Assembly (NCBI RefSeq): GCF_002751875.1
Contig: NZ_NMZM01000013.1
Span: 1-46,500, forward strand
DNA: 46,500 nt
DNA from: Oceaniglobus indicus
GTDB taxonomy: Bacteria; Pseudomonadota; Alphaproteobacteria; Rhodobacterales; Rhodobacteraceae
Direction of reading: 5' to 3'
The notes below the pieces were generated by a model. The model saw nothing but the letters and a program-made list of their open reading frames with translations, had not been told where the DNA came from and made no database searches. The position numbers and the translations under genes are program-made. Positions 39,806 through 46,500 of this stretch are shown one piece after another; within the stretch, counting starts at the first letter, position 1, and the number at the start of each line of letters is the position of its first letter.

Positions 39806-39840
39806 GCTTTTTCTTGCTGAAAATACTCTCGCCGAAGGCG
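39806..39840. repeat. Interspersed 3'-intergenic repeat, copy C
   Basis: GCTTTTTCTTGCTGAAAATA followed by CTCTCGCCGAAGGCG, a diverged single copy of the repeat seen at 4359-4394 and 34693-34779. It lies 44 bases past the homocysteine methyltransferase stop, in the same orientation relative to the upstream gene as the others. Confidence 0.65.
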
Positions 39841-39883
39841 TCGCGCCGCTTCGACATGCGCGGCGTTGCCGGGTCTCGGTGCT

Positions 39884-40780
39884 TCAGACGATATCGTGCC
39901 CCGCCGCGCGCAGACGGCGGGCCAGTTCGGCGATATGGGCCGGTCCGACTTCGCAACAGCCGCCGACGATGGTGGCGCCCTGCGCGACCCATCCCATGGC
40001 GATGTCGGCATAGAGTTCGGGTGTCATTTCGGGGCGGGGCGACAGGGCGTCGACGGTCGGACGCTCGGTCAGGAAATCGGCGGTGATCTGTGTGAAGGCA
40101 TTGGCATAGGCGCCGAACGGCCGTGCGGCGGGGGCGATGGCGTAAAGTGCCGCGGCCATCGCTTCGGGCGCCGAACAATTGGCAAGGATTGCCTCGGCGC
40201 CGCCGGCCGCGGCTTCGGCGGCGGCCGCCGCAACCGGTTCGCCCGACCGCAACAACGTGCCGTCGCGGTCGTCGACGGTCAGCGCGATCCAGACCGGAAC
40301 GCCGACTGTCATCGCGCCCTCCAGCACCGACACCAGATGATCCACCGAGGCGACCGTTTCGCAGATCAGGAAATCGACGTGCGGCGTCATAATCCGCGCG
40401 ACTTCGGAATACAGCGGCACGGCGGTGTCGTGATCCGGATGCCGGTCGAACTGGTACGAGGCGACCAGCGGCCCGATCGCGCCGGCCACCCGTCCGCTGC
40501 CATGGGCGTCGCGCGCTGCCCGCGCCTCGCCCAGGGCCATGGCATGGAGTTCGGCGAAGCGGTCGGCGTGTTCCGTATCGACAAGCCGGTCACGGTGCAT
40601 GGCATAGGTGTTCGCCGTTGCAACGGTGGCGCCGGCCGCGAAGAAATCGGCATGTATCGCCTGGGCCAGGCCGGGATTGTCCAGCATCGCCTGCGTGCTC
40701 CACAGGGGCGTCGGCGCCTTGTGCGAGCGCGCGATCAACTCCTGCCCCAGGCCACCATCAAGAAGGGTGATTTCGGTCAT
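39884..40780 (-). CDS. Homocysteine S-methyltransferase family protein
   Basis: A 298-aa zinc-dependent methyltransferase barrel. The start MTEITLLDGGLGQELI is chosen over a TTG 14 codons upstream. Zinc-ligand cysteines are in ILANCSAPE and VGGCCEVGP, the characteristic NC...GGCC pattern. Members use S-methylmethionine or other methyl donors to methylate homocysteine; the donor is unknown here. It is monocistronic, followed by the repeat at 39806-39840. Confidence 0.93.
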   Translation of the reverse strand: MTEITLLDGGLGQELIARSHKAPTPLWSTQAMLDNPGLAQAIHADFFAAGATVATANTYAMHRDRLVDTEHADRFAELHAMALGEARAARDAHGSGRVAGAIGPLVASYQFDRHPDHDTAVPLYSEVARIMTPHVDFLICETVASVDHLVSVLEGAMTVGVPVWIALTVDDRDGTLLRSGEPVAAAAAEAAAGGAEAILANCSAPEAMAAALYAIAPAARPFGAYANAFTQITADFLTERPTVDALSPRPEMTPELYADIAMGWVAQGATIVGGCCEVGPAHIAELARRLRAAGHDIV

Positions 40781-40891
40781 GTCGATCTCCTTGGGTTGCG
40801 GGTCGTCACGGCGCCCTGGCAACAGTCGGTGTCCTGTGTTCGCCGCGATTTTGCAAGTGCGGCGTCGGGTGGCGCAACCCGGTCCGGTCTG

Positions 40892-41395
40892 TCAGCCGAT
40901 CAGATCCCGCGGGACGACGAAGTCCAGAACCTCGCCCGTGCCACACGTGATGTCGGCCCAGGCCGGTGCGTCGAAGCGGACCACCAGGGTGGCCGCCGTG
41001 GGATAATCCGCAAACCGCGGGTGATCGGGGGCATCGCGCACCAGCGATGCCGCCAGCGCGCCGATTCCGGGATTGTGCGTCAGCATCAGGACGGTCTGTG
41101 CGCGGGCGCGCGCCAGGTGTGTCAGCATCGTGTCGGGTGCCGGATGATACAGGCGCGGATGGAACGACACCTCGCAGGATCCAAGATGGGGCGCCATCCC
41201 CTCCCACGTCTCGACCGCGCGGGTCGCGGTCGACACCAACGCCTGTTGCGGCAGATGTCGCCGATCCTTCAGCCACGCCCCGATGGCCGGTGCGCTGTCA
41301 CGGCCGCGCGCATTCAACGTCCGGTCATGGTCGTCCAGGCGGGGATCGTCCCATTCGGATTTCGCGTGGCGTGTCAGGATCAGGGTCAATGTCAT
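40892..41395 (-). CDS. SixA-type histidine phosphatase
   Basis: A 167-aa phosphatase of the SixA branch: the RHA motif (LILTRHAKSEWDDP), LVSTATRAVETWE and the second catalytic His in LMLTHNPGIG. The start overlaps the stop of the FeS-protein gene by 4 bases. SixA of E. coli acts on phosphohistidine in the nitrogen phosphotransferase branch; the target here is unknown. It is the last gene of the argB-led unit. Confidence 0.9.
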   Translation of the reverse strand: MTLTLILTRHAKSEWDDPRLDDHDRTLNARGRDSAPAIGAWLKDRRHLPQQALVSTATRAVETWEGMAPHLGSCEVSFHPRLYHPAPDTMLTHLARARAQTVLMLTHNPGIGALAASLVRDAPDHPRFADYPTAATLVVRFDAPAWADITCGTGEVLDFVVPRDLIG

Positions 41396-42042
41396 CGGGA
41401 AAAGGCCTGCATGTGGAAAGCGGATTGGGTGGCGGTGCGGCGGGCGGTCGCGCTGACGGGGCAGGCGCGGCGCACCGCGCATCCATTATCCATGCAATCG
41501 CGGCCTTGGGGGCGGTTCAGGTAGGCCCGACAGACGGGCACGTCATAGCCGTCGGGCGTCAGGGCATAGACGGGACAGGCGTTGCGGCAGGGCTGCGTCG
41601 CGCAGGTGGCACATGGGCTTTCGCCCGTCGCGGGCAGATCGAACCGCCGCGCAAAGCCAAGCGCGCCGCGATACGACACGAACAGCCCCGCGGTGTCATG
41701 CACCAGAAGGCCGACCGGCGAAACCCACGCACGGCCGGTCGCCAGCGCCCAGCCGATAAACGGATGCCACGGCGGTCCGCCGAACGGAAACAGCGCCGCG
41801 GCGCCCATGTCAGCCGCGACGCCGTTCAGAACCCGTGTCGACCAACGGTCCAGCGGGTCGGGTCGGGTATCGTGAAACTCGGGCTGGGCCGTGACGTGGG
41901 CCCAGAAATCCGCGGCTGCCGGTCCGATCATCACCAACGTGGCGACACCATCGGGCAGATCGCCGGCATGGTCAGCCGTTGCCGCACCCATCACCGCCAG
42001 GCGGTGCGGCGCCAGGGCCCGCTCCACCTCGCCCAATGTCAT
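41392..42042 (-). CDS. Iron-sulfur (2x4Fe-4S ferredoxin-like) protein
   Basis: A 216-aa protein. The C-terminal half has two cysteine sets: [14 protein letters not shown] (about 145-158), then [18 protein letters not shown] with CP soon after, as in bacterial ferredoxin folds of the epoxyqueuosine-reductase type. The N-terminal half ([34 protein letters not shown]) also recalls QueG-like or reductive-dehalogenase-like proteins but lacks the cobalamin-binding part. Its start overlaps argB by 4 bases and its end overlaps the SixA gene, making a coupled three-gene set. Function unknown. Confidence 0.8.
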   Translation of the reverse strand: MTLGEVERALAPHRLAVMGAATADHAGDLPDGVATLVMIGPAAADFWAHVTAQPEFHDTRPDPLDRWSTRVLNGVAADMGAAALFPFGGPPWHPFIGWALATGRAWVSPVGLLVHDTAGLFVSYRGALGFARRFDLPATGESPCATCATQPCRNACPVYALTPDGYDVPVCRAYLNRPQGRDCMDNGCAVRRACPVSATARRTATQSAFHMQAFSR

Positions 42043-42917
42043 CGTGGCGTGCGAATGATGCTGCCCGCACCATGGTCGGTGTAAAGCTCGAGCAGGCAGG
42101 CATTCGCCGCCCGTCCGTCCAGGATCACCGCCGCCCGCACGCCGGCGGCGATGGCATCCAGCGCGGTCTGCACCTTGGGGATCATGCCCCCCGAGATCGT
42201 GCCGTCGTCCATCATCTGGCGAATGTGCGCCGGCGTCATCTCGGTAACGATATCGCCCGATGCATCCTTGACGCCGGCGACATCGGTCAGCAGCAGCAAC
42301 CGGTCGGCTTTCAACGATGCCGCGATGGCCCCCGCCGCCGTGTCGCCGTTGACGTTGAACGTCTCGCCGTTGGTGCCGGCGCCGATGGGCGCGATCACGG
42401 GAATGATCTCGGCCCGGTGCAGCGAGCGCAGGAATTCGGGATTGAACGCGACCGGCGTGCCGACAAAGCCCAGGTCGGGATCCGTCTGTTCGCACACCAT
42501 CAGGTCGGCGTCCTTGCCCGACAGTCCCACGGCGCGCACCACCCCGCCGCCCGCCCGATTGACCGCCTGCACGATCCGCTTGTTGACAAGGCCCGACAAC
42601 ACCATCTCGACCACGTCCATGGTCGCGGTGTCCGTCACCCGCTTGCCGCCCCGAAACTCCGAGACGATCTCGAGCCGCTTCAGCATCTCGTTGATCATCG
42701 GACCGCCGCCGTGGACGATCACCGGGTTCACGCCGGTCTGCTGCATGAACACGACATCACGCGCAAAACTGGCCATTCCCTCGTCGCTGCCCATGGCGTG
42801 ACCGCCCAGCTTGATGACGACGGTGGCACCGTCATAACGTTGCAGATATGGCAGCGCGGCATTCAGCGTCTGCGCGGTGGCGATCCAGTCGCTTTTCATT
42901 GGGTCACGCTTTTTCAT
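42039..42917 (-). CDS. argB: Acetylglutamate kinase
   Basis: It phosphorylates N-acetylglutamate in arginine synthesis. I choose the ATG giving [19 protein letters not shown] (292 aa), with AGGGA 5 bases before; starts at 42938 and 42899 are possible. Family motifs: [32 protein letters not shown] and the C-terminal [18 protein letters not shown]. It leads a coupled unit with the FeS protein and SixA genes and is divergent from the SDR gene. Confidence 0.96.
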   Translation of the reverse strand: MKKRDPMKSDWIATAQTLNAALPYLQRYDGATVVIKLGGHAMGSDEGMASFARDVVFMQQTGVNPVIVHGGGPMINEMLKRLEIVSEFRGGKRVTDTATMDVVEMVLSGLVNKRIVQAVNRAGGGVVRAVGLSGKDADLMVCEQTDPDLGFVGTPVAFNPEFLRSLHRAEIIPVIAPIGAGTNGETFNVNGDTAAGAIAASLKADRLLLLTDVAGVKDASGDIVTEMTPAHIRQMMDDGTISGGMIPKVQTALDAIAAGVRAAVILDGRAANACLLELYTDHGAGSIIRTPR

Positions 42918-42979
42918 CTCTGTCCCTCGGTTCGCCATCTGTTAGTCTGTCACGAAGGTCCACTCAAGGGCCGTGCACA

Positions 42980-43732
42980 ATGGGATCCACCGTGAGCGAG
43001 CATGAAAGACAACGCACCCTGGTTCTGACCGGCGCCAGCCGCGGCATCGGCCATGCCACGGTGAAACGGTTTTCCGCCGAAGGCTGGCGGGTTCTGACCT
43101 GTTCGCGCCAGCCGTTCGATCCGCGTTGTCCCTGGCCGGGTGGCGCCGACAATCACATCGTCGTCGATCTGGCCGACCCCAACGACACGATCCGCGCCAT
43201 CGACGAGATCCGCGCCAAGCTGGATGGCCGGCTGGATGCGCTGGTCAACAACGCCGGCATCTCGCCCAAGGGCGAGGACGGCGCGCGCCTGAACACCATC
43301 ACGACCGACCTGCGGACCTGGGGGCATGTGTTCCACGTCAACTTCTTCGCACCCGTCGTTTTGGCGCGGGGACTGCGCGACGAACTGGCCGCGGCGTCGG
43401 GTGCCATCGTCAACGTCACCTCGATCGCCGGATCCCGGGTGCATCCCTTCGCCGGTGCGGCCTATTCCACATCCAAGGCGGCGTTGGCGGCGCTGACCCG
43501 CGAAATGGCCCATGACTTCGGGCCCCTCGGCGTGCGGGTCAACGCCATCGCCCCGGGCGAGGTCGAAACCTCGATCCTGTCGCCCGGAACCGACAAGATC
43601 GTACAGACCCTGCCACTGCGCCGCCTCGGCCAACCGGGCGAAGTCGCCGACGTCGTGTATTTCCTGTGCTCCAACCAATCGAGCTATGTCACGGGCACCG
43701 AAATCGAGGTGAACGCCGGCCAACACGTCTGA
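42980..43732 (+). CDS. SDR-family oxidoreductase
   Basis: A 250-aa short-chain dehydrogenase/reductase. The cofactor motif TGASRGIGHAT (about 18-28), NNAGIS, catalytic Ser in VTSIAGS, and the YSTSK active site (YxxxK) are all intact. The C-terminal GEVADVVYFLCSNQSSYVTG is standard. The arginine after TGAS hints at NADP use but this is not decisive. The ATG at 42980 is chosen; a GTG at 42992 is also possible. Substrate unknown. Confidence 0.92.
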   Translation: MGSTVSEHERQRTLVLTGASRGIGHATVKRFSAEGWRVLTCSRQPFDPRCPWPGGADNHIVVDLADPNDTIRAIDEIRAKLDGRLDALVNNAGISPKGEDGARLNTITTDLRTWGHVFHVNFFAPVVLARGLRDELAAASGAIVNVTSIAGSRVHPFAGAAYSTSKAALAALTREMAHDFGPLGVRVNAIAPGEVETSILSPGTDKIVQTLPLRRLGQPGEVADVVYFLCSNQSSYVTGTEIEVNAGQHV

Positions 43733-43836
43733 GATAAGATTTTTGCGCACGGCCCTATGGACAACCCCATCGCCGCGCGTCTAGAAGGCAACAACCCCGG
43801 CGGCAAAGCGCTTCGCGCAACGACCCGCCATCCCGT

Positions 43837-43911
43837 GCCCGGGTAGCTCAGGGGTAGAGCAGTGGATTGAAAATCCTCGTGTCGGTGGTTCGATTCCGCC
43901 CCCGGGCACCA
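43837..43911 (+). tRNA. tRNA-Phe (GAA)
   Basis: A full cloverleaf of 75 bases with the CCA end encoded. The acceptor stem GCCCGGG pairs with CCCGGGC, the anticodon loop is TTGAAAA with GAA, and the T arm is GGTGG-TTCGATT-CCGCC. The anticodon stem has a T-T mismatch at the second pair (positions 28 and 42 by standard numbering), where relatives usually have a C-G pair. Confidence 0.95.
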
Positions 43912-43969
43912 CTTAATCTCTTCATTTTCTGATGCGCGGTCGGGCTACTTTTAACACGGAGTGACCTGG

Positions 43970-44651
43970 ATGCTGCCTTGGACACAGTTGGCGACGGCGA
44001 CCGCCCCGGGCGGGGACACGCTCAGGCTGATGCGTCGGGGCGAAGAATTCTCGATCCGTCTTGCGGACGGCAACGAACTGATGAACAGCCGCCTCGGAGC
44101 GTCGGAAGAGGCGCTTGCTACTCTTGCCTTCTCGCATTTGACTGATCGATCGGCGGCGCGGGTGCTGATCGGAGGACTGGGGATGGGGTTCACCCTGCGC
44201 GCAGCGCAGGCTGTCGCGCCCCCCCGACACGCGCCTGACTGTATCCGAGATCGTGCCGGAATTAATCGACTGGGCCTCCGACGAGATGAAGCCGGTTTTC
44301 AAGGACTGCCTGTCCGACCCGAGGGTCGACATCAAAACAGGCGATGTCAGGGCCGAGATCAGAGCAGGGCACAAGACGTTCGACGCCATCCTCCTTGATG
44401 TCGATAATGGTCCGGACGGCCTGACCCGTCCGGGGAATGATTCCCTCTATGACGACAGAGGTCTGCGATGTGCCCATGCCGCGCTTACTGCTGGCGGTGT
44501 TTTGGCTGTGTGGTCCGCTGCGCCGGACACGGACTTTTCCAAGCGGCCGACGGAATGTGGCTTTCGGGCGACCACCCAAACCCTCCGCGCCGGGCATAAC
44601 GGGCGCGGCGCCCGCCACACGATCTGGATCGCGATCAGAACCGGCACTTGA
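43970..44651 (+). pseudogene. Spermidine-synthase-like methyltransferase, frameshifted
   Basis: The reading MLPWTQLATATAPGGDTLRL continues through LMNSRLGASEEALATLAFSH to the nucleotide-binding motif VLIGGLGMGFTLRAAQ. It then enters a C7 run (44219-44225) and loses frame. In the frame one base back the protein continues: LTVSEIVPELIDWASDE, FDAILLDVDNGPDGLT, to a stop at 44651. Removing one C would give about 227 aa of a compact spermidine-synthase-type Rossmann methyltransferase. The rest has no other damage, so a sequencing error or a phase-variable tract is possible. It has GGAG before the ATG and follows tRNA-Phe. Confidence 0.75.
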
Positions 44652-45133
44652 AAGCCTCTCGCCGCAATGCTCGGTTCCGCAATCAGACAACGAACCCCAT
44701 CGCCGGTTCGACCGAACACGCGAGGTGATCTTGGCTGATCGTCACCCGATTGCCGCGACCATAGTGTTCTGCACCTGACATAAGATGCCCAGTCAGTCTA
44801 TGGTGCGTCCCAGTTGTTTTTACGACGCTCCGAGGGTCAGCTATGCGGACCTTCCTGCCGTTCGCGGCGGGTGCTGGATTTGCGCGGCTAACGCGAAGAA
44901 CATCGGGAGATGGGCGGGAAGCGGAAGTTTGCTGCGCGTTGCATCGATGTCCGCAACACGGTTCGTCCCGGATGATTTGATATAACTTCAGCAATCTGCC
45001 CGACCATTGATACCAATGAAAAACATCCTTACGCTACCTATGCATTTTCATTAAGATTATGACCAGCTTCAAAGGCTTGGTAGTTGGCCCGCAGCACGCT
45101 TGATGGTATCTAACTTGTGGATGTTGGTTAAGG
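44652..45133. other. Intergenic region at the edge of an AT-rich segment
   Basis: About 480 bases without a supported gene. One 45-codon frame (44843-44980, with GAGGG before its ATG) begins MRTFLPFAAGAGFARL but has no further features. From about 44990 the base composition shifts toward AT. An 8-bp inverted repeat (AATGAAAA at 45015-45022, TTTTCATT at 45045-45052) lies just inside the AT-rich part. Confidence 0.4.
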
Positions 45134-45886
45134 TTGAGGTTGAACAAATTGCGAATTCCTCCTTCAAAAATACACGAACCAAGTATCCATCTGGGATTGA
45201 AGAAGTTTCTTCTCACACTGAATCGAGATCTGGACACAATTAAAGATGCGGTCGACTTCAATCGGGATTACGGATTTTATTTCAATCACTCTTTGCAGCT
45301 CAAGTCAGAGGCCGTATCGAACCTAGAGATTGCAATTCTCTATTTAGAAGATCGCAGATTTTATCACCACAAAGGATTTGAGGTGCGCTCAATCCTACGT
45401 GCCTTGAACCGTCTAGTAAGGCAAGGAAAGATAAACGGCATTAGCACGATAGATCAGCAAATTGTTAGAATTGCCACGGGGCGCTTTGAAAGATCATTCG
45501 CACGCAAGGCGCGCGAGATCATATTGGCCTGCATACTGAACTTGCACCTTTCCAAGAGATCTCTATTTGACTACTATGTTCACAACGCGTATCTCGGTTA
45601 CAGAATGCAGGGTTGCGAGGTCGCCTCTAGAAAAATATTTGGCTTGCGAGCGTGCGAATTGGATGAAAATCAAGCTTCATTCATTGCCAGCCTTTTTCCG
45701 CTCCCGTTCCCGAAAGCCGTTTATCTAAAGTATATTAATTCAGGCCTCTTCCCTCTAGCCGATCCACATGATTTGATTGCGTTTGCGGAAAATATTGCAC
45801 CCCTCTGGTCGGGAAGGATGAAGTATCGACTTCAAATTGCGAAGCAAGCTTACGGTTTTAAGTTTAGAAGTCTTTGGATTAGATAA
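45134..45886 (+). CDS. Stand-alone GT51 peptidoglycan transglycosylase-like protein
   Basis: A 250-aa protein whose centre matches the GT51 glycosyltransferase domain of class A penicillin-binding proteins and MtgA. Motif 1 is EDRRFYHHKGF with the catalytic-type Glu72. Motif 2 is GISTIDQQIVR (102-112). Motif 3 is RKAREIILACILNLHLSKRSLFDYYV in two parts (124-149), and motif 4 is YLGYRMQGCEVASRKIFG (153-170). No membrane helix or signal peptide precedes it, and there is no transpeptidase domain. The start is unclear: TTG at 45134 or 45140, no in-frame ATG. Base composition is AT-rich, unlike the core genes, suggesting transfer. It overlaps the convergent next gene by 37 bases. Its substrate is not proven. 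Confidence 0.75.
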   Translation: MRLNKLRIPPSKIHEPSIHLGLKKFLLTLNRDLDTIKDAVDFNRDYGFYFNHSLQLKSEAVSNLEIAILYLEDRRFYHHKGFEVRSILRALNRLVRQGKINGISTIDQQIVRIATGRFERSFARKAREIILACILNLHLSKRSLFDYYVHNAYLGYRMQGCEVASRKIFGLRACELDENQASFIASLFPLPFPKAVYLKYINSGLFPLADPHDLIAFAENIAPLWSGRMKYRLQIAKQAYGFKFRSLWIR

Positions 45887-46500
45887 GTTCTGGAAATCAT
45901 GTCGAGGCGACCCACGCTAATATTATCGTATATAGATATTCTGGCTGTTTCCTCATTTGCGGTCATTTCGTTAAGCTCGGCTAGGAATCGATAGGCGACA
46001 TAGCGCGCTGCATCCAACCTCCTTTGCGCCTCTACTTGCTCTTTTCGATGCGTAGGGCTTAGGTTTTCTTTACCAAGCCGATTGGTCCTCAAGGCGATGT
46101 CACTCACCTCTCTTATTTTAGCGTGAACGGAGTTTTCAAAGCTTAGCATTTTCTCTTTTCCGAAGAAATGAAAGATCCTTGATTTAAAGTTAGAAAATTC
46201 GTGCATCCAATCTCGGACGCTACTCCTGTAGTGCTGAAGCTCATCTTCGGTAACATCGCCTCTATTCACGTGCGAGACGAATTCTGAAGTTGCTAGAATC
46301 CTTTTGTCAAAGGCACGTGCTAAATCTTCAATAATCTTAGTGCACGCCTCGAACTCTCTTTGACGAACCTCTTCGCGCTTATTGTGCCTCCAAGATCTCT
46401 GCTGGAGGATATAGCCAACTAATGGGCACCTCGAAAAATTGCCCTGAGCGGGCCGCTGCGGTATGAAGCAGAGGGCATTTTTTGACCTGGGGTGTGACGA
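45850..46500 (-). CDS. Unknown helical protein, 5' end outside or lost at the right edge
   Basis: On the minus strand the frame is open from the right edge of the window down to the stop at 45850. The well-behaved part reads LVGYILQQRSWRHNKREEV at about 46363-46419, then EACTKIIEDLARAFDKRILA, and continues through VRDWMHEFSNFKSRIFHFFG to LNLKP. It is charged, helical and coiled-coil-like. Proteins of this pattern often have a membrane helix just before the GYxLQQRSW-like segment, but here the upstream codons (46420-46500) are unrelated and more GC-rich. An internal GTG at 46269 would give 139 aa. AT-rich composition links it to the GT51 gene. Confidence 0.5.
   Translation of the reverse strand, partial: SSHPRSKNALCFIPQRPAQGNFSRCPLVGYILQQRSWRHNKREEVRQREFEACTKIIEDLARAFDKRILATSEFVSHVNRGDVTEDELQHYRSSVRDWMHEFSNFKSRIFHFFGKEKMLSFENSVHAKIREVSDIALRTNRLGKENLSPTHRKEQVEAQRRLDAARYVAYRFLAELNEMTANEETARISIYDNISVGRLDMISRTYLIQRLLNLKP

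Noticed and set aside
44843-44980. 45-codon frame with a fair ribosome site
   Set aside because: The start resembles a signal peptide only weakly and the rest is Arg/Cys-rich without pattern; kept only as a note in the intergenic entry.
43901-46430. GGGCACC at the tRNA-Phe 3' end and again at 46424, as an att repeat of an integrated island
   Set aside because: Only 7 bases are shared, the flanks differ, and no integrase gene is visible; chance is sufficient.

Overview
The window is a GC-rich alphaproteobacterial chromosome segment, most likely from a Rhodobacteraceae (Roseobacter/Paracoccus-type) organism. The signs are the minus-strand dnaA-dnaN-recF-(LysE)-gyrB block, the fliC-flaF-flbT-DUF1217 flagellar order, a second-type RpoH sigma factor next to a ChaN-like gene, and a GC-rich intergenic repeat lying 3' of genes. 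Protein assignments come from reading motifs in the translations; no database search was run.

Layout. 1-7.0 kb: replication block on the minus strand (dnaA, dnaN, recF, a LysE-type exporter gene, gyrB). 7.0-13.0 kb: rpsT with its terminator, an enoyl-CoA hydratase, mutM divergent from ubiE-ubiB (ubiquinone synthesis), and a small phosphotransferase whose 3' end overlaps ubiB. 13.1-19.3 kb: flagellar block, with flgD and a fliK-like gene on the minus strand, and a FlgJ-type rod-binding domain, an FlgN-like chaperone, fliC, flaF, flbT and a DUF1217 gene on the plus strand. 19.3-21.2 kb: decayed remnants of at least three IS3-type transposases, followed by an intact phospholipase-D-like gene. 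23-32.3 kb: murJ and glnD, a lipoprotein of the LppC type, rsmI-yraN-gshB, and a YifB/ComM ATPase. 32.4-36 kb: an N-acetylglucosamine pair (nagK-like, nagA), a large hairpin made of two inverted repeat copies, and a cobalamin pair (cobC-like phosphatase, cobP). 36-43.7 kb: rpoH(II)-chaN, coaBC, an RluA-type pseudouridine synthase, a homocysteine methyltransferase, the coupled argB-FeS protein-SixA set, and an SDR gene. 43.8-46.5 kb: tRNA-Phe(GAA), a spermidine-synthase-like gene broken by one extra C in a C7 run, then an AT-rich segment with a stand-alone GT51 peptidoglycan transglycosylase domain and an unknown protein that runs off the right edge.

Most of the window is ordinary core genome. 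The parts worth a second look are the AT-rich module at the right end (a GT51 domain without any membrane anchor), the interspersed 3'-intergenic repeat (three sites, one doubled into a hairpin), the flagellin leader and its hairpins beside flaF/flbT, a candidate ECF-type promoter in front of rpoH, and the IS3 remnants next to the phospholipase D gene.
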